This document shows positions 12,575 through 24,900 of a DNA stretch of 64,000 bases, in pieces. The notes beneath the pieces were generated by a model, which was not told the DNA's origin, did not search any database, and saw nothing but the letters and a program-made list of their open reading frames with translations. Within the stretch, counting starts at the first letter, position 1, and each line of letters begins with the position of its first letter. The position numbers and the translations under genes were made by a program. The DNA is taken from positions 22,673,572-22,737,571 of the forward strand of contig NC_079485.1 of the NCBI RefSeq assembly GCF_026230105.1, given 5' to 3'. Origin of the DNA: Diorhabda sublineata (Eukaryota; Arthropoda; Insecta; Coleoptera; Chrysomelidae).

Positions 12575-12736
12575 GGAGCGATTGAAGGTTGAATAAAAAC
12601 GGCCCTCGTTTTTATTGATATTCGAGAAATGAAGTCAAATGATAAATACTTACAAGTTTACAGTAAAATTTATATTATCTATAATATGATGTCTAATAAA
12701 AAAAAATGTTTTAGTATGAAATCCTTTTTTGTATAG

Positions 12737-12919
12737 AAGATGAAAAAGACCCAGGAATAGATGTAGTAAACGCATTATTAAATAAGTACCCAAAAGTTCA
12801 AGCTAAAGTATTTATTGGTGGCTCAACTGTCGGTGTTAATCCAAAAATTAATAATATGAATAAAGCATACGAGTCTTCTATTTACGACTTAATTCTCATA
12901 TCCGATAGTGGCATTAGAA
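12737..12919 (+). CDS. GlcT: GlcT exon (first visible)
   Basis: The acceptor is a T-run followed by gtatag. The exon opens with the last two bases of a split codon, then DEKDP, and ends in SDSGIR with one base of the next codon before gtaagt. It carries D1 and D2 of the UDP-sugar binding site. The preceding exon should end with one base of a Glu-like codon, and I did not find it in 1-12736. Confidence 0.93.
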
Positions 12920-15900
12920 GTAAGTAATTTTCAAAAAGCTTTTACCAGAGATTAATCATAAGTTTTTCATACGTGCTATGCCTCTTTTGGAATACTAGAT
13001 TATAAAATTTATATAAAGGATTTAATGCTTGAAAAAATCTTACTGAATCAATTTTTCACATCCATTTTCTACCGAAATAAACAAAATATAATGCTAGTTT
13101 CACCCCTTTTCATTTGTTTTATTGCGAGTTTAAGTTCTGGTTTATTTGATTTTAGTGAAAGAAGATACTTTACTAGATATGGTAGAACATATGACTGAAA
13201 AAACTGGCATTGTGCATCAAATGCCATTTACATCTGATAGAAACGGATTTGCTGCCACGCTCGAAAAGGTGAGCGCATATATAAATCTGAGTATATGTTT
13301 AATTAGAATCAATGAATGGAGCTGATAAGAATCAAAATGTTTTCTTTTTTTTTTCTCACTTTGTATTTAGATTCCGTGAAATGTATTATGGAATATATTC
13401 AATTCTGTCATGTAAGACAAAATTTTGAAACTCACTATTATAAACGAAAATAATTAGTGCGAAACTTAACAAAAACATGTTCAGGTGGAAAAGCTTACTA
13501 CTGGAACTTGTTATAAATATTTTTTGTCATAGAGTGAGACGATACATTTCTTACAAGCTTTTTAAAGATAAATTTTGCAAGATCTGATACGCTGAATCCA
13601 AGTATTTTTTTTAATAGATACAATATCTAACTGCTAGAAATTATTGCACAATGCTGAGTTCAAAACATCTTTCAACAAAATTAAAAAAAAAAAATCGTAA
13701 CATGTAATAAAAATAGCAAAACTTGAAGGTCGAATGTGAATAAAATGTTCCTCCTTGATACTGATACGCATTGATTTATTCTTCAATTTCAATATGCACA
13801 GAGCGTGATGTTGCTGCTAGTAATTGCCAATTATGACAAGAAAGGTATAAATATTCATACTTATCACATTTCCGCTTGAATACGAGGGCGGTTTGACTTT
13901 TCAATAATAAAATCTTTGATATTTTTCAACACACTCTACTCTACCACTACCGCTTTTCAAAACAGAGAACCGGTTAGAAATTATTCCATGATACAAAACA
14001 CCTTTGTAATAATATTTACGTAACTTTCGCCGGTTTCTTCAATAATTTTCCAACTTAAATATTGATTTTCCATATTTTCTCAACAAAAAAGTATTAAAAT
14101 TAATCTATCTGACAGATGTATGTTATATTTTGACAGATGACATTCGTTTAATCGCTCTAGTATGTATGTAGTATGTAGTATTATCCAAATATGTTAATTA
14201 TGACAAATATGGTAGTTTCATCCTGTGCTTATACACAAACAGTGATTAATTTTCTTGGTAAAGTTTATTATGTATGTATAAAAACATTCAGTTGTATAGT
14301 ATAGTAAAAATAATTTCACAAATATAAATCTTATATTTTCAGGTGTCGGTTTCTCTTGTATTCCTTCTAATGTTGTTTACAGTTTAAGTCTTTCTTGATT
14401 AATTTTTTCTGTTTTTATACCTCATTAATTTGATCTTTTTGCACTCCCACTGATTATTATTCTTGTCAACTTCATATTTTCATTCTTGCGATATGTCCTT
14501 ACTATTTAAGCGATTTCTTGTTCATATTTTCTACTATCAATTTTTGTTTTCTAACTATATTTTTCCCGCTATTCTTTTTAGAAGTTTCAATTCCATTGCG
14601 TTCATTTTTGTCTTAACTTTCTTCTAATTTACTGTTGTATGTGGCATAGTTGGCACTGTAATTACTTCTATTTTTGAGTCCCAATATTGTTTCCGATTTT
14701 TCTTAAAATACTTTACGAGGTCTGGCTATTAAATAACGAGACTGCGCTTTAGTGAGGGCCGAGAGAGCAAATCAAAATTCAAGGCAATGTTGATTGTTTT
14801 TTTCGACATTAACGGTATCGTGGTGACTGAATGTGTTCCAGAGGGTCAGAGTGTCAACCAGTCTTACTATTTGTCAGTTTTGAAAATACTGCGAGAACTA
14901 GTTCGTAAAAAACGGCCCGAGTTATGGACGAATAACTCGTGGATTTTGCACCAGGACAACGCACCTGCCCATAACGCGCCAAATGTGAAGCAGTATTTGA
15001 CCAGTAATAATCTTTACAATTTTATGAAATATATTAACTTCCCTACTGAGCAAAATGTTCAAATATTTTCAATTATCACTTATATAGTTCATAGTTCGTA
15101 GGTGTGGGCCACCGTGAAGCCGTTGAGCACATAGGCTTTGAGATAGGCCAGTCTTGCCACACTTGACGTTACCAAAGTCCGATGTCTTTTGAGAAGCCGA
15201 TCAGGCGCTTTGGCTTGAACCATTTGACGCCGTTAGGCAGGTTGTGGGGTTTGCACAGGTGTTTAAACCGAGCCCATGTGAGTGCAGGGCACTCGCATAT
15301 AACGTGGTCTGCAGTTTTGTCCTCCTCCATGCACCAGCGGCACTCCGGATCATCCTTTATGCCCATGGTGTGAAGGTGACGTCTTAGATGGTAGTGTCCG
15401 GTTAGAAGTCCGGTCACAAGTCTGATTTCGCGCCTATTTAGCTGGGGTAGAGTGTGGCCCAAGTATATGGGCCTTCGCTTGTCTCATGCATCTCAGCCGC
15501 ATGTTATTATTATTATTTATATGTACGTGTTAATAATACTTTTTTGGAAGTAAAACTATATGGAATTGCCACCAACGTCAAAGTCTATCAGATACCATAT
15601 TTAAGAGCTTTCTATGCTACTTACGAGCAAATTAACAATAAATTACAACGTAACAAATTAAACTCAAAATATTTTGGATTTGAGATAGATGAAATTATTT
15701 TAGTTCCAAAAAAAAAATAGCTTTGCTGTACCCACCAGCTCATGAATTGCCACTGAATTGCATGAAATTTAATACAAAATACTGCATATGTAAGGAATCT
15801 AAATTACTGTGCTTTTCTTTTTGTAAATGTAACAAAGATAACAAACACGTGGAAAAACGATTATGGTACGAAAATAGATTGTAAATACATATTGGTACTT

Positions 15901-18900
15901 AAATGTTTGTCGTAATTTTCGTCGATACAAGTTTTAGAAAAAAGTAAGGTGCATCTCATTTCTTTAAAAATTATATACCCTTAAAATACTATGAACAAAT
16001 TGAATGAACGGTGATTTTTTCATGAAAATTTTTACATTCAAACTTCTATAACTTCTTAGCAGATAATATTTAAAAGGTCTACCATAATTCAATTTCAATC
16101 TTAAACTTTAACGTTTAAAATGAGCTGCATAAATCTTTCTACGTCATGTAGAAACCAAATAATGACCGATAAAGTGAGGAAACACTCCAATTTGACAATA
16201 ATTTTGCATTGTATTGACGATAACTTTTTAAAGATTGATTTTTTGCAAAAAACTGCGGAGACTTTTTTGTGGATCTTTTTACTTTCTTTTATATCTCTTT
16301 TTGTTCTAGAGTTATAGCTCTATAAACAATTAAATTCTGAATATACTGCTTACACCACTACTACACCAACACTCACCGTCTGACGCGTGTTTCGATAACC
16401 AAATTATCGTCTTCAGAGTCTGAAGGTAAACTTTTTACTTGGTTATCGAAACGCGTCTCAGACTGTGAGTGTTGGTGTAGTGGTGGTGTAAACAGTGTAT
16501 TCAATATGAATATTGCCAACGGCTCCAGAAACTCCAACAATTAAATTGTTTATAACAAATTAGTCGATCAGATTTGGGCCTTGCACCCTCGAAAAAACGA
16601 TTCTACGTTTCAGAAAACATAGGAAAAGATAAAGATGTTTATTTGTTGTTTCATCAAAAAATACCCTCACTATCTTGTATAATAAACAACACATTGAATT
16701 TACTCGTAAAATATTTGAAATTTTCAGATTTTATTAGCTTCTGTCAAATAATTTTGCTCATTTTTCCTTTATTAACTTGTTTTTCACTGTTTATTTTTGT
16801 TTTATGGTAAAATTCAGGGTCAATGGATTGCTTAATAATAAACGGATTGCTACTTTTAAAAGTAAGAAAAAAAAAATGAATTTGACTTCACAGTTTTGAT
16901 AAATGGAAATAAGTTACAAAATTCTTATATGTTGAAAAAAATTGTTACTTTTAGATATATTTTGGTACGGCTCAGTCAAGAATGTACCTAGGTGCGGATT
17001 GTTTGGGCATAAATTGCCACACTGGCATGTCTACACTCATCAGGAAAGATGTTTTGGAAGAACAAGGTGGTTTGAAAACGTTTGGCTGTTACCTAGCTGA
17101 AGATTTTTTTATAGCTAAATCATTCCTCGATAAGGGATGGAAAACTGCCATTAGTAGTCAGCCTGCTTTACAAAACTCTGGTATCTGTGATGTAAATAGT
17201 TTTCAAGCCAGATTAACACGGTAAGTTTTTGAATTCTCTTTATAAGGCTTTTCAAAAATAAAATATATGTTATCAGAATTGAATTTTCTCCTCTTTAAAG
17301 GTTTTTTATAGTTCCAAAATTCGCACCAACCGCGTACTGGTTATTAGCGTTTAACAGTACGACTTAAATGTTAGTATTTTATCTACAGATATTTGTTAAA
17401 TTAAGTTTATGATCGAGGTTAGTAATATTGTATTTAGGTCCTAAAATTTCAGATATTGTTCATGGTAGATTTGATGATGATCTTTCTGACTTAAAAGACG
17501 GACATTTTGCGATTATGTGTTTTAAAGTCAATTTGCAATTGCAGTTGCTACATTTTGGTTCAGATTTCGCATCAAATAAGTAGCTATGGGTCAGTCGTGT
17601 ATGGCCTAGACGGAGACGCGTTAGAAGAACTTCATCTCTGCGATTTTTTGGTAGTATTGACCATGGTTTTACTGAGTCTCCCACTTGACGAAGTTTATGT
17701 GTGGACGTTCACCATTTGTTCTCCCATTCATTGAGCACTTTACGTTTTAGTGTGGATTTAATATCGGCACTGGTTAAAAAGTTCACGCATTATTACTATT
17801 TACAGCTTCCTTAGCAACCAGGTCTGCCTCCTCGTTTCTTTTTATTCCAGTGTGTGAGAGGATCCAACAAAACGCATTTTTTTGTTGTTATCTTTTATGT
17901 TTTGCAGTTTCTGCTTGATTTTGATTGCCAAGGAATTTTTGGTGTAAATTTTTTGAAGAATTTGGATTAAGCTAAGGGTATCTGTAACTATGAGCTAGCT
18001 CGATATATTGCATATAATTCAGCAGTGAAAGTGGACGAGTGTTGGAGAAGCTCTTAGCATATATTTGGAGGTTGGTGTGATGATAGTGATACCCGTATCA
18101 TCTTCGAGATTTCGATGCTTCTGTTTAAATATGTACAAAGTTTTTGTATTCACCGAATATGTTACTAAAGCATCTTTTGATTAGTGGATGGTTTGTGTGA
18201 TGTTTGTCGAATGAGGTGAAGTGGGTGATGAATTTGGTGCTTTTTATTGTCCATGGTGGAGCTTGAGAAAATTCGATAGGAAGGGTTGAATTTCAGTAAA
18301 TAATATCCTTATATTTATCAGCACTATATGCATATATATTGGGTCCATCTTAATATTTTACCTGATTAATGATAACATCGCATAATAAATCAGGTGTTTT
18401 ATCTTCTATACAAACATATTCAAATTTAGATGATTCATTAATGACAATATTTTCTGTTCAAACAAGATTAGTTGTTATTAAAAATGACGGTGACTAAGCA
18501 TAACCAGAATATTATATTACATATCAAGGGAAAACCTCCTTTCCAAGAAAATGTTCGGAGCGATCAAAGGAAAACAAAATGTTTGCTAAAATTGCGTTTT
18601 TTCTAAATCGAAACCATGTGTTCTGAGTGAATGATATATTTTTTATTAATATGTTATAATAATTTTTTTTTCAATCACAAAAATGTTATCAATTATATCG
18701 CTATCTCTATTTTGATTCCCAATCGGCATTTTAATCAATAAAATTTCCAAATTTCGTACCTATATCTCAAGAAATAGATAAATTACACATTAATTGTAGA
18801 TTATAAGAGGTGTAATAAAAAATATGGTGAATGAATTTTTATAGCAAATCTATTTTAACTAGTATACAAGGGTGCTCCGAGACTCGATGCAAAAAATTCG

Positions 18901-21900
18901 GGAGAACGTGAAAATAATGCTGTGACATAAAAAAATTCTCATACGACCCCTCGTTTCTGAGTTATAGGCCTTAAAAGTTGCGAATTCAGAACTTATATTT
19001 AAGAATATTTTCTAGATTATACATTGAACATTATGAAATCTTAATAGATGATTACATATATCCAAGCCAGAGGCAACTCTTACCCAATGGTTAACAATCC
19101 GCAACTTTTACAGAGACAACCTGTAGAATCTAAAGATAGCAAAAATGAATTTTTCAATCGATTTTTTAACAAAAAGATACTACTTTGTTTAATTTTATTT
19201 ATTTATTGTTAAGGAGATATGTGGATTTTTAGATCGTTGTACATGCTAAGGAAACCGTTCGCTATAAAGAGACATTCTGAAAAAAATGATCATAAATAGT
19301 TATTATTTATTGAAAATACTTGCAGGAGATATTAAATCATAATCAAACATTTCTAATTGAACTGCATACTGTTGTGATAACTTGAGATTTGCAAAAACTA
19401 TAGACTTTCTGATAAATGGACTTCTACGAGGAATATTGAAAAATTCTTAGCCTACTATAGAACCAAATAAAATTTCAATGTCAAAATATTTTATTGCTCA
19501 ACATATTCTCCTCTAAATTGGATACATTTATTACAGCGAACCTGTAACGTCTCTAGACCTTTCAAAAAAAATGTTTCCTTGTTGGAAGAAAATTTACGAC
19601 CTTGTAAACTTTTTATCAGTTGAGGAAAGAGATGACACGAAACTTCTTAGGTCTTGGAGAACCAGAGTGTCGCCATTCCATCGATTGTTGCTTTGTTTCT
19701 GGATCGTAGAAATGTACCCAAGCCTCATCCATAGAAACAATTCGGTTTAAGAAGTCTACATCTTTTTCACTGTAGCATACGAAGGACATTGATCACCAAG
19801 GGTATTAAGCATATCTTCGTAAATCTGCTTACGCCTTAAACCTTTTGAATACCTTTGAACTTTATGATGGCTCGATACTCCAATTTTTCGATTTTCACAA
19901 TTTCGGTGGACATCTTTTTTCTTTTAATTTATTGCGTAACACTGGTTTACTTTTTTGACGTCAAACTTCACACTGACACTTCTGATAAGTTATTGTTTGT
20001 TGCTATGGTAACGCAATATTTTGTTTATGCATGGAACTGGTCTAGGCTAACTAGATATCAATACATCCTCGTATTTCGGTAATACGGTAATGTATTGTAG
20101 TAGCAAGTTCTTTAATTCTAATCTTAGTATGCAAATCTATCTCTGATTTATGAAAAAATTCTTCTAAATCCTTACACTTAGCTAATTGTTCACACTTCGA
20201 TTTGTAACATTTTTATCTGTGCGACGTTCATCATTGTCCTTTAATAAGTTCCTATGGAAAACTTCATGTGCTAAATTATAAAACTGTTTTTCTAATTCCA
20301 TTCCATTTCCTTTTCCGTATTTTAATTCTTGTAACCTAAAAAAGTAAAATCTGTATATTTTCTTAAACTAATTCTTGGCTTGCTCTGATTTGCAAATCAA
20401 TTTTCCTCTCTATCATTTTCTTGCATTTCCGATAGATGTAAGTTAGAACGATTAGAGACTCTAATGTGATGAACATTATTTCCATTACAACTTTTGGTTT
20501 ATTAAATTCACTGGAAGTAGTTTGTCCTCCACTATTTTCTGCTCGAGCTATCATTACTTCTTCTTTATACTCTTTTGATTGATTACTACCCGCCATATTT
20601 ATTTAACCGTATAACTATTTTCCCATTAATTTTTTTCCATTATTTCTTTTTTTTTTCTATTTTAAAAAATGTATATCCAATTTTCGATTCTCTATTGGCA
20701 GGATCGCCATGTGATGACTTAAGATTCAAACTTAGTCTTCCAAAAAAACACGTCATATCCTTAACATAACTTTATTAAAAATAATCTAAAAGAATAGCAA
20801 AGTCAAAAGAAATTGCTACATTATCACAAAAATAGTTGATTATACATATAGTAAAATAAAACAATGAATGATTACAAAACTAGCTTAAATTCCAATAAGG
20901 TAATTTTTTAAATGAAAGCAAAAAAACGACGAGTTGTTGAAAAAGTACTGTTTACTAATGAAGCTGGTTTGTATCAGAAATTCTACATCTACAGAAATTG
21001 TCAGCTTTGGTTTATTTCGCTTCCATGATAGACCCGATCTCATTTTATAAGATACACAGGAATTTTACGACTGTTCTTCCGTGCTCATGTTTTGTGATAA
21101 TTTTTACATGTACTTTAGCGGTACCTTTTGATTCAAAACATCATGTATATGAATATTACACATGTTTCTCGTAATGAGAAATATATTTTCACATTTTGTG
21201 TTAACTGTGTTTATTACTTAACTACTGGTGCTTGTGTAAATTTGCAATTACTTATCTCATTGCATAAGTAAAAGCAAAGTAATGACACCATTGTTTAAGG
21301 TATTAGTTCTGAGTAAATATTTACTCTTAAAATTTTAATAATGATCCTTCTCAAATTGATTCTTGAAATTTAATTACTTCATACTTGAATGATTTGAAAT
21401 TAGTCATATTAAAAAAGAAGTTAGTAAATAGAGGTAATGCCTTCTAAGATTCTAATACCCGAGATTTCATAAATGATTTAGTTTATTAAAAAAAACATAA
21501 CAAAATTTTACTCACTTATTTAATGCGAAATGAATAACAAACGATAAATGTTCATACTATTGATTCCCAAAGTAGTCCAGGTGGGCCCAATGAGTCCGCG
21601 TGACACTCAAAAGGAGTATTTGTAAATTTCCATTGATAGAAAATACAGTAAAAATATATTAGCAGAGGTTCAACTGGAAGCAGTAATATTTTAAAAGTGG
21701 TCTACGAGGAAAATAAATTTTGGTGATTCTAGTTTATACATTCAAAAATAAATCCCAATTTATGAAAATTACTGACATTTTTTCAATTCATTCGATGATA
21801 AGATGATTAATTGCATCTGGATGGATTTCATCCCAAGCTTTTGCCTCCAATGAAATACCAACCACAGCTAATGCACACCAAAGAGATAAGCTTCTCTTAA

Positions 21901-24900
21901 AAGCAGATTTCGCTCTCAAGCATGAATGTCTCCAAACATATACCGTATGTCCCAATAGTTTTGGCCATAAATATTTAACCATTTAACATCCATTTCGCGC
22001 ATTTTTCTAAAAATTCTACTACGAAATTTTTATTTATTTTCGGCTTGTCGTGTGTTGTTTTGGTACCGAAGTTATACTTTGATATAACGAATTTTGAGTT
22101 ACCTTTGCTTTTTGGCAAAAATATTATATCGTCTCCAACGTGATGTTGACTTACATAAGCAAATAATTTAATGTCATTAATATACGTTTTAGAATCGACA
22201 GCTTCTCCCCTTACACGACCCAGAAAAGGTCTGGACATCCCTCTTGTCAAAACCGCACAACAAACCAAAATTTTATTAGCAGATTTTGTTTTTTTTGACA
22301 TTTTACATATTTAAGACACTCTTCTATATTGTTCATATAAAAACCATCGTAGCGATATTACTGTTCAAGCGGCGAGTGATTTCTAAGTAGAAATTTCTGG
22401 AATTGTTGGTGATATTCATACTGAACACGCTACCACAGTTTACCTTCAGTCTCTGATGTCGTTAAGTTCCGAAAGTCACCGAAATCAGCACCCAACAGTG
22501 TAATCGTGAGCGTTGGTGCAGTAGCAAAGTAAACTGTATAATCAATCGAGTTATTTTTCTTGTCAAATTCGCCGTTTTTGCTCAAAAACACTCGATTAAA
22601 AATCTCAGTTTCAGCTCTTCGCGCATTGGGTACCTTTCAAACTAACCAAATAACTAGTACAACTAAAGATAATCTTTAGAAGATGACCCAAGTGCGGGAG
22701 ACCCGATTAAAAACAAAAGAAAATGCAGCACAGATCGGCATTTTCAAAACAAATGGTCTAAGGATTCTATATGACGAATTCTCAGCGCAGTGCAAAATCA
22801 GCGTCGAGTTAGTTAGAGTTTTGCTGTAAGCATCAAGAAAGAGTAAACCGATCATTTTTAAGGATTGGTGAAACTATGGTCTTTTACTATTCTCCTTTAA
22901 TATTCTCCGACCACCAAAAGAGATACCATAGAATGGCATCGGAAAAGAGAGCTCGTGCCAAAAAAAGCATAAAAAAAGTGACAATAACACTGGTCAAAAG
23001 TGATTTTGTTGCCTTTGATATACGATTGCTTTTAGATAAATTAATTGTAACAATTTATGAAACTACCAATGATTTGGTAAGATTTTAGGACTGCGTTGGT
23101 ATCCTTTTGATTGACTTCAAGGAATCAAATACAACGGTGAACTTGGCATATTAGTCTGACTTACTTGGGTAGTTGCGTCAAACAATTATCGACAAAATAA
23201 ACCGAGGTGTACGGTTGCTTCATAACAATGCTCCAGTACACACTACACACTTTTCAAGGCTACGTACACGATTGTGACTTGACAGAGAGTGAACACCCAC
23301 TAGATAGCCCTGATGCGGCCCCGTCAGATCAGGGCTATCTGGTAGACAGGCTTTTTGTTCGCATAGCTGAAGGCAGAGTTAAGGGGTAAAAAATACTACA
23401 GCGACAATCAAATTGAACCGGAGGTACACGAATAGTTTGATTATAAAGTTGCATCATATTTTTATAGTGGCATAGAAGCTTTAGTTACACGTTCTGAAAA
23501 GTGTGTGGACACGTTCTGAAAAGTGTGTGGACACGTTCTGAAAAGTGTGTGGACACGTTCTGAAAAGTGCGTGCAAATAAAGGTGGAATATATTGGAAAA
23601 TAATCACAGTTCTCTTTCGATGTCAGTCTAAGAGGTCATGGACAGCGCACCATGTCCTGCCGTGTGCGCGTTCGCAATTTCTGAAAATGTACATTATCCT
23701 GCAGTTACTGTCAATGACTTCCTTTTAGTAGAAATTAAATCAAAATTAAGCGCTGAGCACTGACGATCAGGATAATTTTGAATACGTCAACAGTTGTTTG
23801 GGCAGGAAGCCAAGTCTAAAAAATGTACATTCCTTCGTGGCAGGCATCAACAATATTAATATTCTTATCGTGAAACATTGTAAATTTTTTTAGATTGTTT
23901 ATCATCAGGAATTAGTTGACTCACATATCGTAAGTTCAATGTCAGATTTCCGTTTCCATAAATAATTTTGTATAGTTGAATAATACTGGAACTTATTGTT
24001 GTTATGATTATTAATATTTCGATGTAAGTTTTTATTTCCCTTGAATTATTTTGATGAGTTTAACTTAAAGTTACATGGAACTACTATTTTCACAGTTATT
24101 TAATAGACAAAGTCTACATAATTAAGAATTATAACTTTTTTGAATCACTTTCAACGAATACCAATCAAACAAAAGTACGTATAAGAAAAGTAGTCAAAGA
24201 AACATAGGCGCAAACATACATTTATTAAAGATTTTAACTTTTAGATTATTTCTTCACATTTAATTCAATAGTCGAAACACATGAGCTTTTTTAACTGGAA
24301 GGAAATAAGTTTAAATCAAATTTGTAATAATAATATCTACGATTTAACCCATTTAGCACCAGTGGACGCACGACGTACGTCTACTTGCTATACTTCAGTA
24401 CGTACGCCGTACGTCAGATAAACGTTGTTATGATTTTAACTTGGATTTTTTGCTTACACTGAAAAACTATTTATCAACAACTAGTATTTGATCCATTTTT
24501 AGAACGCTTAGAGAGAATTTTTCAACATAAATATCAACCAAATAAGAATGTTGTTGTTGATGAATCGTTGATGTTATACAAAGGTCGCTTGAATTTACGA
24601 CAATAGATAAAGTCAAAGCGTTCCAGATTCGGAGTAAAAATTTTTAGTCTATGCACCTATGATGGATATATGTATAGCTTTGAAATTTATACTGGACAAG
24701 GTCAGCAGCAGTTTCTTCTTCCTGATGACGTTGATAATGCTAGATTATCGCTTTTAGAAAGAATAGTAGTTCATCTCGATAGAAACTTACTGAACTTGGG
24801 TTATTCTTTCTATACAGATAATTGGTACAGTAGTACTCGGCTTGCTGTATATTTATTACAAAAAGAAACGCTACTTACTGGTACGATACGATCGGATAGA

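Larger units (their letters stand above)
13269..16954 (+). other. GlcT intron 2
   Basis: Bounded by gtgagc and ttttag. It holds a mariner derivative, a retrotransposon tail, a broken Cys-rich frame and a hairpin repeat, listed separately. 13300-14700 and 16510-16950 show nothing I recognise. Confidence 0.85.

Noticed and set aside
1..12736. Missing 5' exon(s) of GlcT
   Set aside because: Looked for an IKPLxGVDxNLxxNLExF-like exon ending one base into a Glu codon; nothing convincing, so none is called.
16120..16317. 65 aa ORF with hydrophobic end upstream of GlcT exon 3
   Set aside because: No family resemblance; composition fits chance in AT-rich intron.
23487..23574. CRISPR-like direct repeats
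   Set aside because: Units are contiguous without spacers and lie in a mariner; a minisatellite in a eukaryote.
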